Source: Cephalotus follicularis | Taxonomy: Eukaryota; Streptophyta; Magnoliopsida; Oxalidales; Cephalotaceae | Direction: 5' to 3' | NCBI GenBank assembly: GCA_001972305.1 | Contig: BDDD01002869.1 | Span: forward strand, 62,001 to 126,000 | Length of the DNA: 64,000 nt | In this document: positions 35,830-46,445 of the stretch, piece after piece | Layout: each line of letters begins with the position of its first letter | Position numbering within the stretch: the stretch's first letter is position 1 | Made by a program: the position numbers and the translations under genes | Notes under the pieces: generated by a model | What the model saw: only the letters and a program-made list of their open reading frames with translations | The model's database searches: none | Told to the model about the DNA's origin: nothing

Positions 35830-36960
35830 TCATGCGGGAGGAGGATCCGAATCGGAGGAGGATTCATCGCCCAAAGTCTCTTCGCAAGTGTCAATAACCT
35901 TGGAAGCCACGAGTTTTCGTTCCAACCATTTGAGGCGTCGCTTGGTGACTTTTAGATAATAATATATAGTATCATCAACACCCTCAAAGACAGATCGAAT
36001 GGTCAAGTGATCCTTTTCCAAGTTATTGAGCCACGAGGTCACTTGCTCAAATTTTCCTTCAAGCGATGCTTGCATAGAATCGAATCTAGCACTCATAAAC
36101 TCCATCATCCTATCAAAATCAGTTGTGGATGAGGATCCTTGAGCTTGAGCAGGTTGAGGTTCTTCTTGGGCTTCCCATGGAGGGATCTCCTCTTGTTCTT
36201 CTCTTTCAATTCTTTGCCCTTGGTCACTCTTTGGGCAATAGGTCCAAACACCTCCTTGCTTCTTCCATCCCATCCTATTCAATGTGCTTTTATTGTAGGT
36301 GTCCTCCTTCTTGAGCTTTGTTCCAATCTCCCCTTCAAGCAGAATTTCGTGATGTCGAAAGATTTTTGTGAGAATGGATCCGAAAGGAAGAACGGATTTC
36401 TTTTGTGTAAAAGCTCTCACCATGGTGTGGAGCATAAGAAGGGGATAGCAAAATTCGACCTTTGAGATGATACACCACATAAGAAATGCTTGCATTCGTG
36501 AAAGTTTGGCATATCCTCCACCGGTGGGAAGAAGTTGATGCACAATGAGGTGATGGAGGAGTCTATGATCTACAGAGAGTTTATTGGTGCAAAGAGCCAT
36601 ATTGGGGTGGATGTTTGGATCATTGGGGTATAGAATGGACAAAATGTGGTTGGGGTGAAAACCCTCAACTTTAGGCCATTTTTTATATTCAAATATGTAA
36701 ATGTCGGTGTGTGGAATGTGAAGAATAGAAGCTAGAATCCTAGCATCTAGGAAAATACGCTGCCCTTTGAGAGTAGAGGAGAGAGCAAACTCCCCATGAG
36801 GGCTAGACACAATCCTAAGATTCATATAAAACTCTTTGACTAGTTTTACATAGAATTGGTCCTGAATTTGGACAAGAGGAAGGAGGTGAAGGTCATCAAG
36901 CCAGGAGACAAAAGAAAATTCATTAGAACAAAAAGCAAGGTCAATGTTTCTGCCTCCCAT
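35830..36960 (-). CDS. Extra sense ORF of SIRE element, putative plant transposon protein-like
   Basis: A 376-codon frame lies between pol and the 3' LTR, on the same strand as gag-pol. The first ATG at 36960 is used here. The same frame extends upstream to an ATG at 37140, with a basic stretch KKSDKKRKLN, broken only by TGA at 36988-36990, so the ancestral protein was probably about 436 residues. Residues 40-110 (YVKLVKEFYMNLRIV ... LKGQRIFLDARILASILHI) resemble the uncharacterised 'putative plant transposon protein' domain, recalled from memory. A Glu/Gln/Pro-rich linker follows at about 255-283, then a likely coiled coil (about 283-355). No signal peptide or membrane helix is seen, unlike the env-like ORFs described in some SIRE elements. 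Function unknown; nucleic-acid or particle binding is only a guess. Confidence 0.72.
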   Translation of the reverse strand: MGGRNIDLAFCSNEFSFVSWLDDLHLLPLVQIQDQFYVKLVKEFYMNLRIVSSPHGEFALSSTLKGQRIFLDARILASILHIPHTDIYIFEYKKWPKVEGFHPNHILSILYPNDPNIHPNMALCTNKLSVDHRLLHHLIVHQLLPTGGGYAKLSRMQAFLMWCIISKVEFCYPLLMLHTMVRAFTQKKSVLPFGSILTKIFRHHEILLEGEIGTKLKKEDTYNKSTLNRMGWKKQGGVWTYCPKSDQGQRIEREEQEEIPPWEAQEEPQPAQAQGSSSTTDFDRMMEFMSARFDSMQASLEGKFEQVTSWLNNLEKDHLTIRSVFEGVDDTIYYYLKVTKRRLKWLERKLVASKVIDTCEETLGDESSSDSDPPPA

Positions 36961-37347
36961 AACCCGTTTTTCCACAAAGGCTACATTTCAGAGGGGGACT
37001 TGTTCTTCGGATTTGGAATCCGATTGAAGAGCTGGGTCAGGGGAAGATTCCCTAATGTTAAGCTTTCGCTTTTTATCAGATTTCTTAGGCTGAGAAGAGG
37101 AGGCAGCCTTCTTAAAAGCAGTCGATTCTGTCCTAACCATTTTGACAAACAGTTGGTATGCACAACAGAGAGAGTTAGAGAATGAGAAAAACAGCTGAAA
37201 TGGAAGAGAGAAAAAAGATTTTTGAGGACGAAAAAGGATGGAGTAGATGATTTTCGAATGATTAGAATGATTTTTGAAAGAAAAAGAGAGAGAATTTTTT
37301 TTTTCGAAAAGTCCAGTATTAGGGTAAAGTGAGAGATGAGTGTGGAG

Positions 37348-37586
37348 TCGACGTTTTCATGAAAAAGTCGATAACAGGGTGAAAGACGTCGACGTGATTA
37401 CAAAGACGTCGACGCGTTCTTTAAAAAAGAACAGAAGGTATCGACCAAAAGAGCCAGAAAATGATGCGTTTTAAAAGGGATCAACGCGTTTATAAAGGAG
37501 TCGACGTGTTTCAAAGAAATTGATGTTTTGTAAAAGAGATCGACGTGTTTTCATAAAACATAAAATTTTTCAGAAAAGTGATCGAC
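37348..37586. repeat. Phased TCGA-core array upstream of the SIRE extra ORF
   Basis: Sites such as ACGTCGACGTG, GATCAACGCG and GATCGACGTG have cores at 37348, 37368, 37389, 37409, 37441, 37462, 37481, 37501, 37520, 37540 and 37582. Intervals are 20, 21, 20, 32, 21, 19, 20, 19, 20 and 42 bp. The array lies between the end of pol (37700) and the extra ORF (37140), not in an LTR. Confidence 0.82.
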
Positions 37587-37699
37587 GTGTTTTTGTAAAA
37601 AACAGAACAGTAACAAGCAAAAAAACACAACAATAACCAACAATCAATCATCACATCAAATGAGCATATAATTAAATCAATCATTCAAACAAATAAACA

Positions 37700-38161
37700 T
37701 TATTCAAGTTCACATAAACCTAATTCTCTTCTATACTTAGAAAAAGAATTTTCATCTAGAGGTTTAGTGAAAATATCCGCAACTTGTTTTTCGGGGGGAA
37801 TATACTCTAAAATAATGTCTCCACTTTCAACATGTTCTCTTAAAAAGTTATATCTAATATCAATGTGCTTTGTCCTAGAATGATGAACAGGGTTCTTAGC
37901 TAGACAAATGCTACTTGTATTATCACATTTAATAGAGACATATTTTACACAAACACCATAATCAATCAATTGTTGCTTTTGCCATAAGATTTGTGCACAA
38001 CAACTACCTACAGCAATATATTCAGCTTCGGTGGTAGATAAATCAACTGAATTTTGCTTTTTACTAAACCAAGAAATAAGCATGCTTCCATGAGCCACTA
38101 GTGCTTTTGCGGTCAACTTTATAACCACCAAAGTCGGCATCGGAGTAAGAATGTAAATCAA
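37700..38161 (-). pseudogene. RNase H of SIRE element
   Basis: Conserved copia RNase H blocks are present: [58 protein letters not shown] and QVADIFTKPL. It ends RELGLCELE with TGA or TAA at 37700. It is out of frame with RT by a small indel near 38090-38110, at the STSG block where the two frames overlap. Confidence 0.88.
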
Positions 38162-39059
38162 AATTAGAGTCTCGGGAATACCATAAGCCTAATGTAGGTG
38201 TGTATGCAAGATATTTAAAAATTTGTTTTAGAGCAAACAAATGAGATTCTTTTGGATTAGATTGAAATCGGGCACACAAGCACACACTAAACATAATATC
38301 GGGTCTACTCGTAGTTAAATACAATAAAGATCCTATCATACTTCTATAAAGCTTTTGATCGACATTTTTACCTTGTTCGTCTTTGTCAAGCTTTGTAGAG
38401 GTGCTCATAGGAGTATTACTTGTTTTAGCTTTCTCCATTCCAAACTTCTTGAGAATTTCCTTTACGTATTTTGTTTGGTTGATGAAGATTCCCTGTTTCG
38501 TTTGTGTTACTTGTAGTCCAAGAAAGAAGTTGAGTTCTCCCATTAAGCTCATTTCAAATTCGGACTTCATAGTGTTAGAAAATTCCTTGCACAAAGAGTC
38601 GTTAGTAGATCCAAAAATAATGTCATCAACATATATTTGAACAACAAGTAAATCATTTCCTTTAGATTTTGTAAAAAGAGTTATATCAACGTTTCCTCGT
38701 TTAAAATCATTTTCAATCAAAAATTTTGTTAATATCTCATACCAAGCACGAGGGGCTTGTTTGAGACCATATAAAGCTTTGTTTAATTTGAAAACATGAT
38801 TTGGAAAGAAAGGGTCCTCAAAACCTTGAGATTGTTCAACATACACTTCTTCTCTAATAAAACCATTTAAAAAGGCACTTTTTACATCCATTTGATATAA
38901 TTTGAAATTTTTAAAGCAAGCAAATGCAAGTAACAATTGAATGGATTCAAGTCTAGCAACGGGTGCATATGTTTCATCATAATCTATTCCTTCTTCTTGT
39001 GAATAGCCTTGTGAAACTAATCTAGCCTTGTTTCTAATTATTATTCCTTGATTATCCAT
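38064..39059 (-). pseudogene. Reverse transcriptase of SIRE element
   Basis: The frame holds the copia RT blocks in order: [63 protein letters not shown], the catalytic [19 protein letters not shown] and [12 protein letters not shown]. The catalytic aspartates are intact. A TGA at about 39084-39086 separates it from the integrase frame, which is otherwise the same frame. A small indel near 38100 breaks it from RNase H. Confidence 0.92.
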
Positions 39060-39083
39060 TTTATTTCTAAATACCCATTTAGT

Positions 39084-40535
39084 TCATATTACCGAATGAT
39101 CCTTTGGTCTAGGTACTAAAAACCAAACTTTGTTCCGTTCAAATTGGTTTAGCTCTTCTTGCATAGCTACTATCCAATTTTCATCCTTTTTGGCTTCTAC
39201 AAAGTTCTTGGGTTCTAAGTGAGAAAGGAATGCAACATAATTACAAGTGTTTGCTCTAGACCTAGTCCTAATACCTTGTTGAATATTACCAATGATAGCT
39301 TCATGAGGGTGATCTCTAACTACTTTGTATGTCTTATCTATAAGTTCTTTTTGGTAACTATCCTTAGGTTCTACATCTATGTCCTCCGAAGGTTCATGAA
39401 ATTCTATGTTATCATGTATATGTGAACTAGAATCACGTAACTCATCAAAAACAACATGCATAGATTCTTCTACTAGTAATGTACGTTTATTAAAACATCT
39501 ATATGCTTTACTAGTAAGGGAGTATCCAAGAAATATACCTTCATCCGCTTTCGAGTCAAACTTACCAAGTTGATCCTTTCCGTTGTTGTGTATGAAGCAT
39601 TTGCATCCGAAGGCACGGAAGTGACTAATGTTAGGCTTTCTCTCCTTCCATAACTCGTATGGAGTCTTTTTGAGAATTGGCCTTATTGATGTTCTATTTA
39701 AAATATAACATGCAACATAATTACAAGTGTTTGCTCTAGACCTAGTCCTAATACCTTGTTGAATATTACCAATGATAGCTTCATGTGGGTGATCTTTAAC
39801 TACTTTGTATGTCTTATCTACAAGTTCTTTTTGGTAATTATCTTGAGATTCTACATCTATGTCCTCTGAAGGTTCATGAAATTCTATACTATCATGTATA
39901 TGTGAACTAGAATCATGTAATTCATCAAAAACAACATGCCTAGATTCTTCTACTAGTAATGTTCGTTTATTAAAACATCTATAAGCTTTACTAGTAAGGG
40001 AGTATCCAAGAAATATACCTTCATCCGCTTTTGAGTCGAACTTACCAAGTTGATCCTTTCCGTTGTTGTGTATAAAACACTTGCATCCGAAGGCAAGAAA
40101 GTGACTAATGTTAGGCTTTCTTTCTTTCCATAACTCGTATGGAGTCTTTTTGAGAATTGGCTTTATTGATGTTCTATTCAAAATATAACATGCAGTGTTC
40201 GTGGCTTCGGCCCAAAAGTATTTTGGAAGATCATTTTCGCAAAGCATGGTTCTAGTCATTTCTTCTAAGGTTCTATTTCTCCTTTCAGCAACTCCATTTT
40301 GTTGAGGAGTCCTAGGGGTTGAAAATTCATGTTTAAAACCATTTTCAATGCAATAATTATCAAAAATATTATTTTCAAATTCTTTGCCTTGATCACTTCT
40401 AATTTTTAAAATAGAAAGTCCTTTTTCTTTTTGAACAATTTTACAAAAAATTGCAAAGAATGTAAAAGTTTCACTTTTATGTGCTAAAAAGTAAACCCAT
40501 GTGTACCTAGTGTAGTCATCAACAATAATATAGGC
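39084..40535 (-). pseudogene. Integrase core and C-terminus of SIRE element, with 480-bp in-frame duplication
   Basis: Starting after TAA at 40536-40538, the frame has IIVDDYTRYTWVYF, the second catalytic Asp in IRSDQGKEFEN (Gln where His is usual) and the Glu in QQNGVAERRNRTLEEM. The C-terminal region ACYILNRTS ... RANTCNY then occurs twice: 39231-39710 and 39711-40190 are direct repeats of exactly 480 bp (160 codons). They differ at about 26 positions and share ATGCA at each junction. The frame stays open through both copies and runs into the start of RT (KNFVEAKKDENW). Confidence 0.88.
39231..40190 (-). repeat. Tandem 2 x 480 bp duplication inside SIRE integrase
   Basis: ATGCA stands at 39230-39234, 39710-39714 and 40190-40194. 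The two units align without gaps, with about 26 mismatches (near 5 percent), by direct reading. Length is a multiple of three. Confidence 0.92.
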
Positions 40536-41192
40536 TTATGATTTACCACCTAAGCTTCTTATGTTTATTGGGCCAAAAAGATCCATATGAATTTGTTCGA
40601 GTGGCCTAGAAGTTGAGACAATGTTGGTTGATTTAAAACTTGCTCTTATTTGTTTTCCTTGTTGGCAAGCATTACATAATTTATCTTTTTGAAAGCTCAA
40701 TTTAGGAAGACCTTTTACGAAGTCATGTTTCAAAATTTTAGCAATAGTTCTCACACTCACATGATCGAACCTTCTATGCCACATCCAACTATCTTCATTT
40801 AAAGAGACAATGCATTTAACATTTTGATTTTGAAGATCATTTAAATTTATAACATATACATTGCCTTCTCTTTGTCCAATAAACTTAGTAGCATTATTGT
40901 TGTTGTCTACAACTCTACATGATGTATTTTCGAAAATAATTCTACAATTCTTGTGACACAATTGACTTATGCTCAAGAGATTGTGTTTGAGTCCTTTAAC
41001 ATGCAATACATTAGTAATAGTAATGTCTTTATTACCTATGGAGCCGGTTCCAACGATTTGTCCTTTAGTATTGTCTCCAAAGGTTACGTTTCCTCCGTCT
41101 TTTGGTTTCCAAGTCACAAATAGGCTTTTGTTACTCTTCATGTGTTTGGAGCATCCACTATCGAGGTACCAACAATTCCTTTTTGGTGACAT
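40536..41192 (-). pseudogene. Protease, pre-integrase and integrase N-terminus of SIRE element
   Basis: The copia protease motif WYLDSGCSKHM comes first, with catalytic Asp in DSG. HNLLSISQLCHKN follows, then the pre-integrase zinc module (WMWHRRFDHVSVRTI ... LCNACQQGKQIRASF). The first catalytic Asp of integrase is in IHMDLFGPI. TAA at 40536-40538 replaces a tyrosine codon usual before AYIIVDD. The frame is otherwise continuous with the next segment. Confidence 0.9.
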
Positions 41193-41209
41193 CTACAAAA
41201 CAAGAGAGT

Positions 41210-42476
41210 TTAAGTAGAGGACTTTGGTACCCAAGTCTTTTTAAGAGCATCAATTTCTACTTTTAGGGTCTCATTTTCCTTTTCAAGAGAGATAGTTTTA
41301 TCATCTAAGGACTTATTAGATAGACATTCTATTTCATGTTTTAAGGTAACATTTTCTCTATTAAGTGCTTTAATAGTCCATTTAAGGGATGTATTTTCTT
41401 GACTAAAATTTTCAAGTAATTCAAGAAGATCACTTACCTCGTTTTCATCTTCATCTTTATCGCTATTGTTGATTGCCATCAATGCTAGTTGTGCTACTTC
41501 TTGGTTCTCTTCCTATTCGGAGCTTGATTCATCACTATCCGACCATGTAACTAGCATTGCTTTCTTCTTTTTGATTGTATCTTTGGCCTTCTTCAACCTT
41601 GGATATTCACTTTTGTAGTGTCCGGGTTTGTTGCATTCGAAACAAATTATTTCTTCCTTCTTTGTTTCGGATTTTGAGGGTAATGTCTTCTTGAAGTGTT
41701 TGCTTCCAAACTTCTTCTTTGCTAGGTATTTCTTGAATCTTCTTGTGATCAAGGCCATTTCATCATCACTATCCTCTTCACTTGAGTCCGTTGTAGAAGA
41801 TTTGAATGCTATCACTTTCTTTTTCTTCTTGTCTTGTTCTTCATCATCCTCATGCTTTTTGATAGTCATTTCATGTGTCATGAGTGATCCTAGAAGTTCT
41901 TCAAGTGGCAAGGTGTTGAGGTCTTTTGCTTCCTCTATAGCCGTGACCTTAGGCATCCAACTTTTGGGTAGACACCTAAGTATCTTTCTTACCATCTCAC
42001 TATTAGTGTAGCATTTATTTAAAGATTGTAGAGAGTTAATAATATTTGTAAATCTAACAAACATACCAGAAATATTTTCATTTTCTTTCATGGAAAAAAT
42101 TTCGTATTCTCTTACAAGCATATTTATTTTAGCGTCTTTTACTTGATTGGTTCCTTCATAGGTAACCTCTAGTCTATCCCACATCTCCTTTGCGGTAGCG
42201 CATGATGATACTCTATTGAATTCAGTAGAGTTCAAAGCACATATAATAACATGTTTAGCTTTAGCATTTAATTGTACCTTCTTTCTATCATCATCCGTAT
42301 ACGAACTTCTCGGTTTGAGAGTTTTTATACCATCTTGTGAAATGATGTGAGGAAGTTCAGGGCCGTCAATGATGATGTCCCATAAGTTCAAGTCAAGAGC
42401 TTGAATAAATATTGTCATCTTTGCTTTCCAATGACTAGTTGTTTCTGTCGAAAAATGGAGGCTTTGAGATGGACAT
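41210..42476 (-). pseudogene. gag of SIRE element, with broken zinc knuckle
   Basis: The likely start is ATG at 42476 (MSISKPPFF). A one-base frameshift near 42430 joins it to the long frame from 42418 (MTIFIQALDLNLWDIIIDGP). The UBN2/copia Gag region includes EMWDRLEVTYEGTNQVKDAK and MVRKILRCLPKSWMPKVTAI. The zinc knuckle CFECNKPGHYKSEY ends in Tyr where Cys is expected. A TAG near 41513 interrupts the frame, which resumes unchanged at 41482 with a likely coiled coil (LLENFSQENTSLKWTI ... LKKTWVPKSS) ending at 41210. A frameshift leads into protease. Confidence 0.87.
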
Positions 42477-42551
42477 GCTTTCCTTGTTTGACATATTCAA
42501 TTCCATGAAGGATCTTTGTAACCTCTAACAATTAAGAAAAAAGGTTAACCT

Positions 42552-42562
42552 CTCTGATACCA
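42552..42562 (-). promoter_or_regulatory. Primer-binding site of SIRE element
   Basis: CTCTGATACCA on the plus strand, the inverse of TGGTATCAGAG, lies two bases from the 5' LTR edge at 42565. Confidence 0.88.
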
Positions 42563-42564
42563 AT

Positions 42565-43896
42565 TGAAATAAGAACTCTTGCAATATACAAGAGGGGGGG
42601 TGAATTGAATATTTATGTAAATATCAGAAAATTAAAAACTTTAAAAGTAAAGATTGAAAGGAAAGAAAAACTTCTCCGATTTAGAGTGGTTCGGCTAACT
42701 CTTGCCTACGTCCACTTTTCCCAAGGGAGCTCCTTGAGTTTCCACTATCTCGAATTGATTATGGTAGCAATTCGTTACACCTTACAAATTCGTGATTGAC
42801 CTCAATCACAAGACCTTGACCTCAAGACCTTAGAGGATTCTCCTCTTTTACAAGTGATTGTGAAATGAGTTTACAAGATAACCTCTCAAATAGGTTTGAT
42901 ATGGCTTATACAGAACACAGTATGAATCTCAGAAGAACTCAAGATATGGAGCTTTGAAGCTTTTGAGAACACTATAGAGCACTTGAGCTTTTTCACACTA
43001 GAATGCTTGAATTTGATTTCTCTCTTGATGTTTTGTAATTCTTGTTGAATTGATGTGAATTGTTGTATATTCTCTGAGGTTTGAATCTTCCTTTTATAGA
43101 CAAAAAAGTCTTTGTAGCCGTTGCATAAATCTTGGGAATTGAGATATATAAATGTGTTGATGCAACTCTTGTTTTTGTGCCTGCTGAGATAAAGACGTCG
43201 ATGTCCTTCGAAAGACGTCGATGTCCTTCGAAAGACGTCGATGTCTTTGACTGTTACTAGCCGTTACAAGTGCGTTTACTAGCCGTTGCTTAATTCCCAG
43301 GTCAAACAATTTTAAAAGATGTCGATGTCCTTTAAAGGCGTTGATGTCTTTGCTGGGAATGTGTCCAGGCATTTGGAGTTATGTGCATCACATCGACTTC
43401 TTCTTCAAGCGTCGATGTCTTTTCTGGCTTTGGCAGATTGGTCTAGAAAGACGTCGATGTCTTAGGGAAGGGATCGATGTCTTTTGTTGGACATCAATGT
43501 CTTCTAAAACAAGGATCGATGTCTTCACTTAAATTCGACCTGTAACTTTGGAAGCTTAAGACGTCGATGTCTTCTTTAAAGGGATCGATGTCTTCTGGAT
43601 AGACGTCGATGTCTTTGCCTGTAAGGATCGATGTCTTTGTTCAATTTCGACCTGTAACTTTGTGCACTAAAGACGCCGATTTCTTTCTTCAAAGGGATCG
43701 ATGTCTTTCTCCAAATTTGGCCAGTAACTTTCGTAGCTCTAAGACGTCGATGTCTTCTTCAATGAGGATCGATGTCTTTCTCCTTGCAGTTGATTTTTGC
43801 CTTTTGTGAAGCTTTCTAATATCTTGCACATCAAGTAAACTTGTTAAATTCAAATATGTTATCATCAAAACTAGGATTGAGACTAAATCGTCAACA
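42565..43896 (-). mobile_element. 5' LTR of SIRE element
   Basis: It corresponds base for base to 33944-35255 with scattered differences. The TATA box is at 43091-43098 (minus). The phased TCGA array is at about 43197-43765. One extra site block (AAAGACGTCGATGTCCTTCG) near 43200-43220 is absent from the other LTR. Confidence 0.9.
43197..43765. repeat. Phased TCGA-core array in SIRE U3 (5' LTR)
   Basis: Same organisation as 34577-35131, with one extra 20-bp unit at its start (three sites in a row at 43197, 43217 and 43237). Gain of a unit between the LTRs of one element shows that the array changes by single steps. Confidence 0.8.
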
Positions 43897-45504
43897 ATAA
43901 AGATGTCATAACCATATCGTTGGTCTACATTACACAGGATCATTCTTCTACATAAACATATATTACAGCGGAAAAACTTTATTCTTATTACACAACAAAA
44001 CATTAATGCAAACATCATTGCATAGTCTTTCTTTCTCAAAAACTCCTTCTTAAGAGCTTCCTCTAAGCTCGCATTCTCCATTCATTCATTTCCTGAAAAC
44101 ATTTTATTTGAAAACAAGACATTGAAAGGAATGAGCTCAAAATAGCTCAGTAAGGTGCTTTTATAGTAAACACATTTCATCATAACATTTTTCTAGTCAA
44201 TACATATAACTAGAACATTTCAAAAAACATATTACTTTTCTAGTTAATATCATAACAAGATCATTTCGTAAACATGAAATTCATAAAAACCTTAATGAAC
44301 CCTTTACACCGCTTCACCGGGGCATTGTGCACTCCCCGACTACTATCCTTACATCACATGCATGTCCGTGAGCACGCTCGGCACCATTAACTTTGAACAT
44401 CTCGCTCCATTCCCCTTTGATCGCAATCCAAGGGCGGTTCATTCATCATATACTTTGAGTGATCAGCTCAAAGCATTCATAAAAATCATTTCATAACATT
44501 TCTTTCACAATTCATAACCTTTCTCTTCATTTGAGTTATTGACTCAAATGAGTTCATAAAACAGTTTTGCATAGCTTTACAAAAACTTATAATTCGTATA
44601 GAAATAAGCATTTTCAGAGAAAACTTAAAACTTAAACATTAAAGTAGACATCTTTAAGAATTCAGAAAGCTCAAGATCATAACAATTGGTTGAGAATTGA
44701 ATCCACTATGAATTTTTGAAAGTGGCTGGTTGCATAAGAAAACATGGCATGAGCAGTAAAATGAATCATTGATTCTCATCAAGAATTTGACATAATTTCG
44801 AGATACATGAAACATAACAGTTGAAGAAGACATTTTAAGGTTTTCAAAACATCCAACCATTTAATTTTTCATCAAGAAACGATCAAGATATGATTTAAAG
44901 AAGTTGTTACATAATCCAGGGATAAAACATTACCCAAACAGCAATTTAAAACATTGATTTTCATCAAGAAATCGATAGAATCTTGAAAAATGAAAAGCAT
45001 AACAGTTAAAGAGGAAATCCTAACGTTTCCATAACATCCAACCATTCGAAATTTCATCAACAATCGAGCAAGATATGAATAGAACAATCTGCTATAAAAT
45101 TTGAAAACAAAACAGGGGATGCTTTGTAGAAAATAGGTATATGATTTCCTTACTTTGCTTTAGAATTTCTTTCTCTCTTTCTATCTTGCTCTCCACGAAT
45201 TCTCCACTTCACTCTCAGCAGGAACACTTTCTTTCTCAGCCCAAATTGACTGAGTTCAACCCTCTTTGCCATTAAATAGAGGGATTGCTTGGGAGGTAAG
45301 TTTTCCCCCCTCTCACATGACTCAATTCCCTCTCATAGCAGCCCATGTGTTTAATTTTAACCAATCCAAGTGTTTACCCCTGTTAGATTACCAGGTAACA
45401 TCTCATATCATCCTTCCCCGGCCTGCCACGTGTCCAAAATTAAAGATTTTCACTCACAAAATTCCAAAAAGTCAGATTTTGCATTTTGTCTGTAGCTCAA
45501 AGCG

Positions 45505-45790
45505 TTGACGTTTTCTTTCTAAGCGTCGGCGGTTACGGCCTTGACCTGAGCTTTTCACCTCTATCCCGACTAAAGCGCTGATGCTTTCTTACAAAGCATC
45601 GCCGCTTTAAGTCTTCGTCCAGGTCAACTAACACACTTGACTTCAAAGCGTCGACATTTACATTTAGAGCGTCGACCGTTGACCAAAGCGTCGACTCTTT
45701 ATCCCTAAGCGTCGACGGTGTGAGGGCTTTGTCCAATTTATCCTTGCGCTGGTTTAAAGCGCAGATAGAAGGGGTCTAAGCATCGACGCT
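45505..45790. repeat. Phased TCGA-core array in B-like solo LTR
   Basis: Pairs at 45505/45526, 45578/45599 and a run 45651, 45672, 45691, 45712. Intervals are 21, 21, 21, 19 and 21 bp. Arms are of the GCGTCGACGCTT type. GCATCGACGCTT near 45780 belongs to the same group. Confidence 0.78.
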
Positions 45791-46189
45791 TGAAGCGGAA
45801 CCCCTGAAACCCCCGACCATAGGGTCATACTACGGGTCCCTTGAACTATTTGCCAATTTACACAATAGCAATCATTTTCCATAAGTAATATCTTTTAATG
45901 GAAATTTGGGTCATTACTATACATATATGTGTATCAGTATGCCAAGTGATGTCATATGTATAAATGACAATCGTGGACAGCTTCAATATACCAGCCGTCC
46001 CTAAGTGGGGTATATTTAGCTAGTCCTAATCACATCGAGTCCATAGGCCTGTCGACAATCCATATAACAATTCATATCGATCATAGGGACAATCAGTCCA
46101 TAGGGTCCATCCCACCCTCGATGCACTTTTGGTGTCGTGGGGGAGTAAGGAATGAGATAACACTGACCACGTCGTTTATTTCATGATTT

Positions 46190-46445
46190 GTATGGGTCCT
46201 CCCAATATGTGGGGTCCACGCAATGTATATGGGTCCTCCCAACATATGGGGTCCACGTATCATATCGGTCCACCCACAATAGTGGGGTCCACATATCATA
46301 TCGGTCCTCCCACAATAGTGGGGTCCACGTATTGGTCCTCCTACAATAGTGGGGTCCACATATCGTATCGGTCCTCCCACAATAGCGGGGTCCACGTATC
46401 GTATCGATCCTCCCACAATAGTGGGGTCCACGTATTGGTCCATAA
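46190..46445. repeat. Minisatellite in D2 LTR, unit 38-46 bp
   Basis: About seven units contain GGTCCTCCCACAATAGTGGG and GTCCACGTATCGTATC or shorter variants. Units of about 38 and 46 bp alternate. Open frames on both strands here are products of the repeat. D1 has only one diverged unit near 29165-29200. Confidence 0.88.

Larger units (their letters stand above)
33944..43896 (-). mobile_element. Ty1/copia SIRE-type element, nearly complete, TSD ATAAA
   Basis: Two LTRs (33944-35255 and 42565-43896) bound an interior of 7.3 kb with, on the minus strand, PBS, gag, protease, integrase, RT, RNase H, spacer, extra ORF and purine tracts. Integrase before RT makes it copia. The gag type and an extra ORF after pol point to the SIRE/Maximus clade. 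The target duplication ATAAA is at 33939-33943 and 43897-43901. The LTRs differ by about 4 percent over the first 180 bases, by eye. Gag and pol have a few stops and frameshifts, so it is not autonomous now. Confidence 0.92.
33755..45918 (-). mobile_element. B-like solo LTR, reverse, TSD ATACA, split by SIRE element
   Basis: The left edge is TGTAACGACCCCGACCTGAG and the right edge GGGTCATTACT (last base changed from the expected A). The flanks are ATACA at 33750-33754 and 45919-45923. Its own DNA is 33755-33943 plus 43902-45918, about 2.2 kb. The region near 44325-44375 is the inverse of the B LTR stretch with GGACATGCATGTGATGTAAG at about 8900-8920, so it is a relative of B and G. It has no internal coding region. 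A phased TCGA array lies at 45505-45790. Confidence 0.83.
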
